Shown here: piece after piece, positions 8,557 to 17,354 of the stretch
Layout: each line of letters opens with the position of its first letter
Numbering within the stretch: the stretch's first letter is position 1
Assembly: GCF_001280515.1 (NCBI RefSeq)
Contig: NZ_LBIQ01000030.1
Location: forward strand, 1,568,501-1,632,500
Reading direction: 5' to 3'
Length of the DNA: 64,000 nt
Source of the DNA: Mangrovimonas sp. ST2L15
GTDB taxonomy: Bacteria > Bacteroidota > Bacteroidia > Flavobacteriales > Flavobacteriaceae
Translations under genes and position numbers: made by a program
Notes under the pieces: generated by a model
Database searches by the model: none
The model's input: the letters and a program-made list of their open reading frames with translations, nothing else
What the model was told of the DNA's origin: nothing

Positions 8557-9312
8557 ATGATGCAAGTAATAATTATTGAAGATGAAAAGCCATCGGCCAG
8601 AAGGTTGCAGCGCATGCTGGAAAAACTGGACATGCAGGTTCATACCATGTTACATTCGGTAGAGGAATCTATCGCTTGGTTTCAAAATAATACGCACCCA
8701 GATTTGATTTTCTTAGACATTCAGCTGAGTGATGGTCTGTCGTTTGAAATCTTTGAGGCATTGGATATCAAGTCTTCCATCATTTTTACAACCGCTTATG
8801 ATGAATATGCTCTAAAAGCCTTTAAGCTGAACAGTATTGATTATTTGCTGAAGCCGATAGATGAAGAAGAGTTGGAAGCGGCCGTAAAAAAATACCAGAC
8901 TATGGCTCCCAAACCATCTGTGACACTCAACTTTGATGATATCAAGCAGCTTTTGGTCAATCCGATAGAACGGGAGTACAAAAAGCGTTTCTCGGTAAAA
9001 ATTGGTCAGCATATCAAGCTGGTGAATGTCGAAGATATTGAATGCATTTACAGTGAGAACAAGGGCACTTATTTACATACCGTAGATGGAAGGAATTATT
9101 TAATAGACCCAACCTTGGAGGAACTGGAGGTCGAATTGCCACCCAATCAATTTTTTAGGGTTAATCGTACGTTTTATGTTCAAATCAATGCCATCAAAGA
9201 CATCATAAGTTATACCAATTCCAGACTTCAAATCAAATTGCAAAGCTATCAGGAACAGGATGTGATTGTGGCTAGGGAACGGGTTAAGAATTTTAAGGAT
9301 TGGTTGCAGTGA
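8557..9312 (+). CDS. LytTR-family response regulator
   Basis: 251 residues (or 250 from the second Met). The receiver domain has the acidic pair Glu8/Asp9, phospho-acceptor Asp54 (LIFLDIQL), TTAYDEYALKAF and the conserved Lys in LLKPID. Residues about 145-250 form a LytTR DNA-binding domain (IKLVNVEDIECIYSENKGTYLHT, FFRVNRTFYVQ). It is the output partner of the kinase two genes upstream and probably controls membrane or envelope genes. The gene sits 28 bases after the 2TM gene, consistent with one transcript. Confidence 0.95.
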   Translation: MMQVIIIEDEKPSARRLQRMLEKLDMQVHTMLHSVEESIAWFQNNTHPDLIFLDIQLSDGLSFEIFEALDIKSSIIFTTAYDEYALKAFKLNSIDYLLKPIDEEELEAAVKKYQTMAPKPSVTLNFDDIKQLLVNPIEREYKKRFSVKIGQHIKLVNVEDIECIYSENKGTYLHTVDGRNYLIDPTLEELEVELPPNQFFRVNRTFYVQINAIKDIISYTNSRLQIKLQSYQEQDVIVARERVKNFKDWLQ

Positions 9313-9354
9313 TTTTCGGTTAAATCTCATTTTAAGGGTGTTTATCAAAAAAGT

Positions 9355-9385
9355 TTTGCAAGTTGATTTAATAATAGTAGCTTTA
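9355..9385 (+). promoter_or_regulatory. Bacteroidota-type promoter for the lipocalin-like T9SS gene
   Basis: TTTG at 9355-9358 is followed after 19 bases by TAGCTTTA at 9378-9385, close to the Bacteroidota consensus TTTG-N19-21-TAnnTTTG (last base differs). The predicted start of transcription lies just upstream of the ATG at 9397/9403. Confidence 0.45.
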
Positions 9386-9396
9386 TTTTAAACAAC

Positions 9397-11004
9397 TTGA
9401 AAATGAAACATATAACTACCCTGCTACTATCGCTTTTTATGTTACAATCCTTCGCCCAAGATTGGAACATGTATCCTTACGAACCTGTTGGGCAAATTGC
9501 TTTTCCTTTGGATGAAGGTCGTCATGATGGCGAGGAAGTAGAGTGGTGGTACACCTCGGGCTTTTTTGAAGGCGCTACTTCTGGCACTTCATACAGTTAT
9601 ATGGTAAGCTATTTCTACTATCCCGCGGCTGGCTTTGATGGATTTCGAATACTGAATATCACTAATTTGGATACTGGTACTTTTTACAAAGATGTTCTAC
9701 CAGTCACTTATACAACCATGTCAACGACTTCTTTGGACATAGAAGCAGCCATTTTTTTAGGTGGTACCGAAACTTGGTCCAATGCGTTGGACGGTTCCAA
9801 CAATCCCATACCTTTTGAGTATGACTTGAGTACGGGAGCTAGTTTTGGTGATTTAACCCTGAATATGGATGTGACTAAAAGACCACTTTTGGTTGGGGAT
9901 GATGGCTTTGTAGACCAAGGTTTGGATCGATATTCCTATTATTATTCCTTTACTGGAGTGTCTTTATCGGGATCTTTGACCTTAAACGGCACCACCGAAG
10001 CTATTACTGGAACCGGATGGTTGGATAGGCAATACGGAAATTTCAATCCTTATTCCAGTGAAGATTACGAATGGTTCAGCTTGCAATTATCTAATGGCAT
10101 GGATATCAATCTTTGGAATATTTTTACCGCAGAGAGCAGCATTCCTGATGCGCCGGAATATCGTATTCTTTCAGTGTATGTAGATGAAGATAACCAATAC
10201 ACAACCGCCGACCTAAGCATTGAAAGGGAAGCGTTTTTCTGTACAACCGAAGATGGCGAAGAGAAATGCTATTCCAAACAATGGCATTTAACATCCGATA
10301 TCAATGATGTCGATCTAGTGATGACTGCTCAATATGAAGATTCTGAAATGCAATTGCCTTTCCGTTTTTATGAGGGTGCCACAACCATAGAAGGGACTGT
10401 CAATGGGGTAGAAGTGACAGGGATCGGCTTTGCTGAACTATTACACGGTTATGAACATCCAGAGGTTGCCATAACCACACCTACAACTGTTTTTGAAACG
10501 GGTTCTCCTATAACTTGGGAGTTAAATAATCCTGATGATGGTAGACCAATTTATTATGACCTTTCATACAGTGTGGATGATCAAGCTACCTTTTTACCAT
10601 TGGTAGAGAATACTACAGAATTATCTTATTTATGGGAAAGCCCAAGCATAAGTGAAGATGATGTCTTATACTTTAAATTGTTTGCTTATTCGGTGGATGG
10701 TACTTTAAACAATGAAATTATTGCAGGTCCTTTTACTGTCAATTTGTTGTCTATGGATGAGGTATCTTTTTTTGAAGTTAAAACCTATCCAAACCCGGTT
10801 CAGGATATCTATTATTTACAATTTCCCAATTCTGTAAATGGAACGTGGCAATTGTTTGATATCAATGGCCGAAGCGTATCAAGTGATGCCTTTCAAGGGG
10901 TTTCTTTGCAACAAATTCCCGTTGCAAGTTTGTCCAAAGGCGTTTATTTCCTGAAAGTTGAAGTAGATTCTAAGACTTGGATAAAAAAACTGGTTAAACT
11001 GTAG
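9397..11004 (+). CDS. Secreted CrtC/AttH-like lipocalin-domain protein with T9SS tail
   Basis: 535 residues, or 533 from the ATG at 9403, which gives a cleaner signal peptide (ending SFAQ). The N-terminal part opens with DEGRHDGEEVEWWYTSGFFEG, and TGTGWLDRQYGNF follows later. Both are features of the two-lobed lipocalin fold shared by carotenoid 1,2-hydratase (CrtC) and AttH-like proteins. A beta-sandwich linker follows. The last 75 residues (TYPNPVQD, LFDINGR, LSKGVYFLKVE, KKLVKL) are a type A sorting domain for the type IX secretion system, so the protein is probably released or displayed on the surface. The substrate is unknown. The stop is 3 bases from the convergent next gene. Confidence 0.8.
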   Translation: MKMKHITTLLLSLFMLQSFAQDWNMYPYEPVGQIAFPLDEGRHDGEEVEWWYTSGFFEGATSGTSYSYMVSYFYYPAAGFDGFRILNITNLDTGTFYKDVLPVTYTTMSTTSLDIEAAIFLGGTETWSNALDGSNNPIPFEYDLSTGASFGDLTLNMDVTKRPLLVGDDGFVDQGLDRYSYYYSFTGVSLSGSLTLNGTTEAITGTGWLDRQYGNFNPYSSEDYEWFSLQLSNGMDINLWNIFTAESSIPDAPEYRILSVYVDEDNQYTTADLSIEREAFFCTTEDGEEKCYSKQWHLTSDINDVDLVMTAQYEDSEMQLPFRFYEGATTIEGTVNGVEVTGIGFAELLHGYEHPEVAITTPTTVFETGSPITWELNNPDDGRPIYYDLSYSVDDQATFLPLVENTTELSYLWESPSISEDDVLYFKLFAYSVDGTLNNEIIAGPFTVNLLSMDEVSFFEVKTYPNPVQDIYYLQFPNSVNGTWQLFDINGRSVSSDAFQGVSLQQIPVASLSKGVYFLKVEVDSKTWIKKLVKL

Positions 11005-11007
11005 CAG

Positions 11008-12195
11008 TTATTCTTCAATACGGTTGTCATCAAAAGCAGATGGCAATAATTGGGGAATGATCTTGACAATTAAAGGGAGTAGAAGGGAGCCGCCTGGTAA
11101 TAAAAAGATGGCCAAACTAGGAATAGTCTTTATGATGTCCATTAATTGGTGGTTGACCCTTTTTTGTTCTTCCTCTGTTAAATCTCTTACAGTTGATTTG
11201 GTAATCAATTTCATAAGGTCCTTGCTTTGGGAAACCTCTTTAAGTAAGCGCTTGCTATTCCGTTTCAATAGTAAATTGACCAATTTACTGGAGTTGGAAT
11301 AAAAGGTCTGTACGATGTTTTTGGAACTGAGCAATCCTATTTTTTCCTTATGACTTTGGTAAAAGTAAGTCAATGCACTTAAGGAGTTTTCAACCCTGTC
11401 TTTGGGTAGATTAAGTTGTGTGCCTAATTGCTTTAGGATATCTTGTTCGGTTTTTTCAACCACCATATCGGTCCATGCCGCCATACAAGCCAAATCCATG
11501 ATGTAATACTTTTCTAAATCCTCATTTATGAAGGTGATACCTTCCTCCAAGCTGATGGTGGGATGATTTTGAAAGCGCAAAGAACGCTCCAGCAAATCAA
11601 TTAAGGTATCATCATATTTTGATTTTTTGACTTTAGAGTCCAATACTTTCAAAACGATGGATTCAATTACGGCCTCCAAATGCTGTATATGGCTATTGGT
11701 AATTTTGCCTCGTTTCAAAAAATGTTGGTAGGCCAAGACATCAGTAAACAATAAGGCGTTGGTCACAAAGTAATTAAAACTTTTCCCAATAAACTTATCC
11801 TCAATCAAAACCCTTTTGTGTAGAATATGCTCTAGAAGGGCATGGGATTTCAGTTCTCCCAAAAGCTCTGTGAAAAAGGTGGGTTTATGGGCATCTATTT
11901 CCTTGTAAAATTGAATGACAGAATCCAAAAAGGAAGTGTCTGTAATATGATTGTCCTTATAGATATAATAAAAGGAAAGTGCCAGATTGATTTTACATAA
12001 CTCTTCTTCAGTATAGTCATAAAAATCAAAACTATTATTAATGACCTCAATGTTGCTACCATATATAAAGCCACAAGTCCTTAACTCATCATAAAATTGA
12101 GCAGGTGATTTTTGAGTCCAATCTATGGATTCCTTGCCTAAAACCTTGATGAGTTTCTTGATCCAGCCTTTACTAGAAGGGTTCATTGCTATCAA
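11008..12195 (-). CDS. LETM1-related (biofilm-associated family) protein
   Basis: 395 residues from 12195, or 392 from the ATG at 12186 (MNPSSKGW), which I favour. It is mostly helical. The C-terminal 70 residues (LTEEEQKRVNHQLMDIIKTIPSLAIFLLPGG, then LPLIVKIIPQLLPSAF) match the ribosome-binding-like end of LETM1 proteins, including the proline-rich LLPGG turn. Similar long proteins in Bacteroidota are annotated as LETM1-related and biofilm-associated; the real function is not established. It has its own promoter region and convergent neighbours. Confidence 0.75.
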   Translation of the reverse strand: MIAMNPSSKGWIKKLIKVLGKESIDWTQKSPAQFYDELRTCGFIYGSNIEVINNSFDFYDYTEEELCKINLALSFYYIYKDNHITDTSFLDSVIQFYKEIDAHKPTFFTELLGELKSHALLEHILHKRVLIEDKFIGKSFNYFVTNALLFTDVLAYQHFLKRGKITNSHIQHLEAVIESIVLKVLDSKVKKSKYDDTLIDLLERSLRFQNHPTISLEEGITFINEDLEKYYIMDLACMAAWTDMVVEKTEQDILKQLGTQLNLPKDRVENSLSALTYFYQSHKEKIGLLSSKNIVQTFYSNSSKLVNLLLKRNSKRLLKEVSQSKDLMKLITKSTVRDLTEEEQKRVNHQLMDIIKTIPSLAIFLLPGGSLLLPLIVKIIPQLLPSAFDDNRIEE

Positions 12196-12336
12196 CTTTA
12201 TCGGGGGATAAAGATATTAGATTCTTTCAAATCCATAACATCTTTTTTGTGTTAACAAATATTTAACAAAACCGCTTTTGGAGTAATTGCGTAGGTAGAG
12301 GTGAATGCAAAAAATAATTAATAAAACCTCATGATT

Positions 12337-12987
12337 ATGAAAAAAACAAAATGGATTTTAGGAATCGGTCTACTAGCTGTGGCTGGTTTCTTTTTAGTAG
12401 CAGCAGATCATATTGATGCGCCTGCAGTTCAAGGTGGTTCTAGTGACATCACCGATTTTTATGCCTTTCAAGGTGAAAATACAAACAACATTGTTTTTGC
12501 CGCCAATGTAATGGGATTATTAAGTCCTACAGCAACCGCCGATGCTATGTTTGATGAAAGTGTATTGATTGAATTCAACATTGACAATACTGGAGACAAC
12601 GTAGAAGATTTGGTGATTCAGGCCATACCAAGAGATGGCAAAATGTATTTCTTTGGACCTGCTTCCCCAGGAACCACAGGTTTAAGTAGTACCATTTTAA
12701 CCAACAACATGTTGGGTTCGGTAGATATTTCTGCCTACGGTTCGGCTGCAATGACAAACAGTTACAATGGCGCTATGATGTTCGCTGGACCGCGTGATGA
12801 CCCATTTTTTATGGATTTTGCTCAGTACAGTGAGATTATAGCAGGAAATGCTTCTGGATTTAATGATCCGGGGAGTGACACTTTTGCCGGAACCAATGTG
12901 CTGTCTGTAGTTGTGGAAGTGCCAAAATCTAGTGTTGGTGGTTCAGGAACCATAAACACATGGGTAGAAACAAAAAGAAAACAATAA
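12337..12987 (+). CDS. DUF4331 family protein, N-terminal-half type
   Basis: 216 residues starting at 12337; an ATG two codons upstream at 12331 is possible. A signal peptide (WILGIGLLAVAGFFLVAA) is followed directly by DHIDAPAVQGGSSDITDFYAF, the characteristic opening of DUF4331 proteins, and the chain ends at TINTWVETKRKQ. That corresponds only to the first half of the long DUF4331 proteins of other bacteria; the second half is encoded by the next gene. It is presumably periplasmic or exported. It opens a plus-strand cluster of DUF4331-DUF4331-TPR-TonB receptor. The family's biochemical role is unknown. Confidence 0.8.
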   Translation: MKKTKWILGIGLLAVAGFFLVAADHIDAPAVQGGSSDITDFYAFQGENTNNIVFAANVMGLLSPTATADAMFDESVLIEFNIDNTGDNVEDLVIQAIPRDGKMYFFGPASPGTTGLSSTILTNNMLGSVDISAYGSAAMTNSYNGAMMFAGPRDDPFFMDFAQYSEIIAGNASGFNDPGSDTFAGTNVLSVVVEVPKSSVGGSGTINTWVETKRKQ

Positions 12988-13007
12988 AAACTTTAAATCA
13001 CGAAATT

Positions 13008-13583
13008 ATGAAACGAATAACATACATAACCCTAGCAGTCTTGCTAGCAGCTTTTACTTTTAATTGTTCAAATGATGATGATAATATGATGGGAGATATG
13101 GATAATACCAACCAGCCATCAGAACCTGACTTTTCGGGAACCTACATGCAGGAGGACCAAGTGGCGAGACCTGCTGTAAATACAGTGTTTACATCTCCAT
13201 CATCAAAGGATATGTTTAATATGACCATTCCTTCGGAACAAGGTGCTGCTTTTCAATCCATGTTTCAGACAAACTTGGAGGGCTTAAGTCCGGCTTATGC
13301 CAATCCTGGTGACATGAATGCCTTGGGATTGGATTCAGCCACTTTTACGGGATTATTGGCCACTGACGTCTTAAATGTAAGTCTAGATGGCACCACAACT
13401 TTTTATGATGGCACCAATGTGTTGACGGGTAGAGCCCTGGCTGATGATGTAATAACAGTAGAATTGCTTTTGATTTTTGGAGGTGAAGATTTTACAGAAA
13501 ATCCAACCCTTTCAAATGATCATGTTGATGCAAACGACAAACCTTTTTTGACCTCATTTCCATACCTGGCTTCGCCATGGTAG
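13008..13583 (+). CDS. DUF4331 family lipoprotein, C-terminal-half type
   Basis: 191 residues from the ATG at 13008. An upstream in-frame ATG would run back into the previous gene. A signal with lipobox Cys20 (FTFNC) is followed by an acidic Asp/Asn linker. Then comes QEDQVARPAVNTVF, FNMTIPSEQG and FLTSFPYLASPW, which correspond to the second half of long DUF4331 proteins. Because it has its own signal and lipid anchor it is a separate protein and not the product of a frameshift in the previous gene (gap 20 bases). The two halves may assemble in the periplasm. Confidence 0.75.
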   Translation: MKRITYITLAVLLAAFTFNCSNDDDNMMGDMDNTNQPSEPDFSGTYMQEDQVARPAVNTVFTSPSSKDMFNMTIPSEQGAAFQSMFQTNLEGLSPAYANPGDMNALGLDSATFTGLLATDVLNVSLDGTTTFYDGTNVLTGRALADDVITVELLLIFGGEDFTENPTLSNDHVDANDKPFLTSFPYLASPW

Positions 13584-13591
13584 TATAATAC

Positions 13592-13630
13592 ATATCAGGG
13601 TATAACAGCCCGTTATATTCTGATATTTTT
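13592..13630 (+). terminator. Hairpin with T-run after the second DUF4331 gene
   Basis: The arms ATATCAG and CTGATAT enclose an inner stem TATAAC/GTTATA with loop AGCCC, followed by TTTTT. It looks like a rho-independent terminator or attenuator between the DUF4331 pair and the TPR/TonB pair. Confidence 0.6.
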
Positions 13631-13671
13631 ACCAGTGAACCATCCTACAAACCAAACAAAACTGAAATACC

Positions 13672-14976
13672 ATGAAAACAAAACATACATTTTTATTACT
13701 TCTGGTTTGCCTTGTATTCAGTTGTAATACAGACACCAGAAAGAAGAGAACAAGGAATGTGACAAACGCACATGATTATCGTGGATTTTTTGAGTTGAAA
13801 GAGAATGAGGCGTTGCAAAAGGCAAAAAGCGAATATGCTTTTTGGGAAAAAAAGCTAGAAAAAGAACCGAGTCAATATCCGTACCTTGCTAAAATAGCAG
13901 CGTCTCAATCTCAATTATTCACGATTACAGGAGATATCAAATATCTCAAAGAGGCTGAATCAAATCTTACGGCCTTAAATGAAAAATCTCATTACACTAA
14001 TTCCGGTAGTTTAAGGTCTTTAGCCCATAACTATATTTCGCAACACCGATTTAAAGAAGCGTTAGCACTTTTAAAAATGGCAGAGACTCAGGGAGAGCGA
14101 TTGAAAGCGACCCAAAAGATGCTTTTTGACGTGCATTTGGAACTTGGAAATACCGCCGAAGCCAAACACTATTTGGAAACTATTAAAAACTTAAGCGATT
14201 TTGATTATTTAATTCGCTTATCAAAATGGAGTGATCATCAGGGTAATTTGAAGGCTGCCATTAAGTATATGGAAAAAGCACAAATTATTGCAGAACGTTC
14301 CAATGTTAAGAGCCTTAAGGAATGGTCGTATACCAATATAGCAGACTTTTATGGACACCACGGTGATATTGAAAAATCTTACAAGCATTACATAAAGGCA
14401 TTACAATTAAACCCTAATAACGCCTATGCCAAAAAGGGGATTGCTTGGATTGTCTATTCGCATGAAAGAAATCCAGAGGAGGCTTTAAAAATTTTAAATA
14501 GCGTAAGTAAAGAACATAACGCTCCAGATTATCTGCTTCTTAAAGCAGAAATAGCATCGTATATGGGAAAAAATAAAGAAAAAGAAACCTATCTGGAAAC
14601 TTATGTAGAGGCTGTAAAAAGGCCAGAATATGGCGATATGTATAATGCTTACAACGTTTTAATATACACCGATGAATTCAATCAAGCACAAAATGCCATG
14701 GTTTATGCTCAAAAAGAAGTAGCCAATAGGCCTACGGCTTTATCATATGATTTGCTAGCATGGGCCAATTTCAATGAAGGGAATAAATTAAAGGCTTTAG
14801 AAATTGCCCAGTCTCATGTTTTTGGTAAAACTTTTGAGCCAACAGCGCAATATCATTTGGCGGAAATTTTTAAGGCCAATGGCTTAGAGAATGAAGCACA
14901 AAAAATCAAAACAGAATTGCTTGAAAGCACCTATGAACTTGGTCCTTTAATGGAACAAGAAATTAAGAAAATTTAA
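13672..14976 (+). CDS. TPR-repeat lipoprotein
   Basis: 434 residues with a lipobox cysteine at position 18 (LVFSC). Several tetratricopeptide repeats follow, for example FKEALALLKMAETQG, GNLKAAIKYMEKAQIIAERS, GDIEKSYKHYIKALQLNPNNAYAKKGIAW and GNKLKALEIAQ. TPR proteins serve as protein-protein scaffolds. Its position between DUF4331 genes and a TonB receptor suggests it works with them at the outer membrane or in the periplasm. The TonB gene starts 48 bases downstream, so the two are probably co-transcribed. Confidence 0.8.
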   Translation: MKTKHTFLLLLVCLVFSCNTDTRKKRTRNVTNAHDYRGFFELKENEALQKAKSEYAFWEKKLEKEPSQYPYLAKIAASQSQLFTITGDIKYLKEAESNLTALNEKSHYTNSGSLRSLAHNYISQHRFKEALALLKMAETQGERLKATQKMLFDVHLELGNTAEAKHYLETIKNLSDFDYLIRLSKWSDHQGNLKAAIKYMEKAQIIAERSNVKSLKEWSYTNIADFYGHHGDIEKSYKHYIKALQLNPNNAYAKKGIAWIVYSHERNPEEALKILNSVSKEHNAPDYLLLKAEIASYMGKNKEKETYLETYVEAVKRPEYGDMYNAYNVLIYTDEFNQAQNAMVYAQKEVANRPTALSYDLLAWANFNEGNKLKALEIAQSHVFGKTFEPTAQYHLAEIFKANGLENEAQKIKTELLESTYELGPLMEQEIKKI

Positions 14977-15024
14977 ACATTTGACCCTATTAGTATTTAG
15001 TATTTTCACAAAAAATTATCCCCT

Positions 15025-17253
15025 ATGATTAAATCATTACTTACTTTCTGTTTATTGTTTATTATTAGTTCCTTAGCCCAAGGGCAAACCATGCAAGGTC
15101 ATGTGTTGGATGAAAATAATAAACCTCTAGATGGTGCTTATCTATATAATGAAAATTCAAAAAAGCATGCGCATTCCAACGAAAGTGGCAGTTTTATTTT
15201 GGAAGGTAATCAGGTAAATGACTCCATAACCATAGGGTTGTTAGGATTTGAAAAAAAGATACGTATAGTATCTCAAGAAGATTTGAATAATTTGGTAACC
15301 ATTCATTTGGTAAGTAAAGCATTTTTACTGGACGAGTTGGTATTGACCAATGAGGTCAATGCGTTGCATACCGTAGCAAAATTAGATTTAGAAACCAATC
15401 CTGTTAATTCATCTCAAGATATTTTGAGGAAGGTTCCAGGGCTTATCATCGGACAACATGCAGGAGGAGGAAAGGCAGAACAAATCTTTCTACGCGGTTT
15501 TGATGTGGACCATGGTACCGATGTGAGTATCTCGGTAGACGGTATGCCCGTAAATATGGTTTCTCATGCTCACGGTCAAGGGTATAGCGATTTGCATTTT
15601 CTTATTCCAGAAACAATCAACAATATTGAGTTTGGCAAAGGTCCTTACTACGCCGAGAAAGGAGATTTTGCTACCGCAGCTTACGTCGATTTTAATACAA
15701 AAGAACGGTTGGATGAAAGCGAAGTTCTTTTTAGCTATGGACAATTTAACTCGTTACGAACGGTAGGATTGTTCAATTTAATGGATAAGAGTGGTTCTCA
15801 AAATGCCTATGCAGCTATAGAATACATAGAAACGGATGGTCCCTTTGAATCACCTCAAAATTTTAACCGATTAAACCTCTTCGGAAAGTATACAGCGTTG
15901 TTAAAGGACCATGATAAGATTTCATTTAATGTTTCCCATTTTACCAGTCGTTGGGATGCATCTGGACAAATTCCACAACGGGCGGTTGATAGTGGTTTAA
16001 TTTCAAGATTTGGTGCCATAGACGATACTGAAGGAGGAAATACCTCTAGAAGTAATATCAATGTGTCCTACATGAAATTTATGGATGATAATACGAGTAT
16101 AAAAGCCAATGCATTTTATTCGCACTATAATTTTGAGCTGTATTCTAACTTCACTTTCTTTCTGGAAGACCCTGTAAATGGTGATCAAATAAAGCAATAT
16201 GAAGGTCGAGATATTCTAGGTTTTAATGCCGAAATTAAAAAACACAAACAGCTTGGGGAAATTGATGTGAATATCTCCTCTGGGGCAGGGTTAAGACATG
16301 ATATCATTAACGATATAGAGTTGTCACATACATTGAATAGAATTGAAACTTTGGAATACATGCAATTAGGTGATGTGAATCAGACCAATCTGTTTACGTA
16401 TGTCAACACCGAATTTCTATTTGGCGCTTTAAAGGTAGCCCCAGCCTTACGATTGGATTATTTCAAATTTATGTATAACGATCATTTGACAGATTCATAT
16501 GCAACCCAAAGTAATTCCAAAACCGCTTTGTCTCCCAAATTGAATGTGTTTTTTACGCAGAATGAGAATTTACAATGGTATTTGAAAAGTGGTATAGGAT
16601 TTCACTCCAATGATGCTAGAGTTGTGCTACAGGAAAGAAAAGATATTCTTCCAAGAGCCTATGGTGTAGATCTGGGTACTACATGGAAGCCAATCCCGAA
16701 AATGTTATTGAATGTCGCTGTCTGGACCTTATTGTCAGAACAAGAGTTTGTTTATGTAGGCGATGCTGGTATCGTGGAACCAAGTGGTAAATCGGAAAGA
16801 TATGGGGTAGATCTTGGGGTTCGTTATCAATTTACCAATTGGTTGTATGCAGATACCGATGCCACCTATACCCATGCAAGAGCAGCAGAGGAACCAAGTG
16901 GAATGGATTACATTCCTCTAGCACCAGACTTTACTTGGACGGGTGGTCTGGCTGTGGTTAATTTGAAAGGGTTTAGTGGCGGAATTAGATATCGTTACGT
17001 AGATGATAGACCAGCCAATGAGGATAACTCCATCGTGGCCGAAGGTTATTTTGTGACTGATTTTAATGTAGCCTATGAATATAAAAACATGGGAATAGGG
17101 ATTACTATTGAGAATTTGTTTGATGTAGATTGGAACGAAACCCAGTTTGCCACAGAATCGAGGTTGTTTAATGAACCAGAACCAGTTGAAGAAATACATT
17201 TTACACCTGGAACTCCCTTTTACATTAGAGGAAACCTCACTTATAAATTTTAA
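15025..17253 (+). CDS. TonB-dependent outer-membrane receptor with CarboxypepD-reg-like N-domain
   Basis: 742 residues. A signal peptide (about 1-20) is followed by a carboxypeptidase-regulatory-like beta-sandwich (about 22-105) and a plug domain beginning DILRKVPGLIIGQHAGGGKAEQIFLRG. A barrel follows and ends in an aromatic residue (GNLTYKF). FDVDHGTDVSISVDGMPVNMVSHAHGQGYSDLHF is a histidine-rich plug segment seen in a distinct receptor subgroup. There is no SusD partner, so it is not a glycan-utilisation SusC; metal, siderophore or another small ligand is more likely. It is the last gene of the DUF4331-TPR cluster. Confidence 0.9.
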   Translation: MIKSLLTFCLLFIISSLAQGQTMQGHVLDENNKPLDGAYLYNENSKKHAHSNESGSFILEGNQVNDSITIGLLGFEKKIRIVSQEDLNNLVTIHLVSKAFLLDELVLTNEVNALHTVAKLDLETNPVNSSQDILRKVPGLIIGQHAGGGKAEQIFLRGFDVDHGTDVSISVDGMPVNMVSHAHGQGYSDLHFLIPETINNIEFGKGPYYAEKGDFATAAYVDFNTKERLDESEVLFSYGQFNSLRTVGLFNLMDKSGSQNAYAAIEYIETDGPFESPQNFNRLNLFGKYTALLKDHDKISFNVSHFTSRWDASGQIPQRAVDSGLISRFGAIDDTEGGNTSRSNINVSYMKFMDDNTSIKANAFYSHYNFELYSNFTFFLEDPVNGDQIKQYEGRDILGFNAEIKKHKQLGEIDVNISSGAGLRHDIINDIELSHTLNRIETLEYMQLGDVNQTNLFTYVNTEFLFGALKVAPALRLDYFKFMYNDHLTDSYATQSNSKTALSPKLNVFFTQNENLQWYLKSGIGFHSNDARVVLQERKDILPRAYGVDLGTTWKPIPKMLLNVAVWTLLSEQEFVYVGDAGIVEPSGKSERYGVDLGVRYQFTNWLYADTDATYTHARAAEEPSGMDYIPLAPDFTWTGGLAVVNLKGFSGGIRYRYVDDRPANEDNSIVAEGYFVTDFNVAYEYKNMGIGITIENLFDVDWNETQFATESRLFNEPEPVEEIHFTPGTPFYIRGNLTYKF

Positions 17254-17315
17254 AGTAAACTAACCTCTGTCCAAAGTTATTGGGGGATTTGTTTGGTAGA
17301 GTTTTTGTTGGTTTG

Positions 17316-17354
17316 GAAGCGTCACTTCACATGGTTGGAGGGCGCTTCTTTTTT
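17316..17354 (+). terminator. Terminator after the TonB receptor gene
   Basis: GAAGCG (17316-17321) pairs with CGCTTC (17343-17348), which runs directly into a T-run. The position between two convergent genes suits a rho-independent terminator, though the loop is long. Confidence 0.45.

Noticed and set aside
12337-13583. A single DUF4331 gene broken by a frameshift
   Set aside because: The second part has its own start, signal peptide and lipobox, and a 20-base untranslated gap separates the two.
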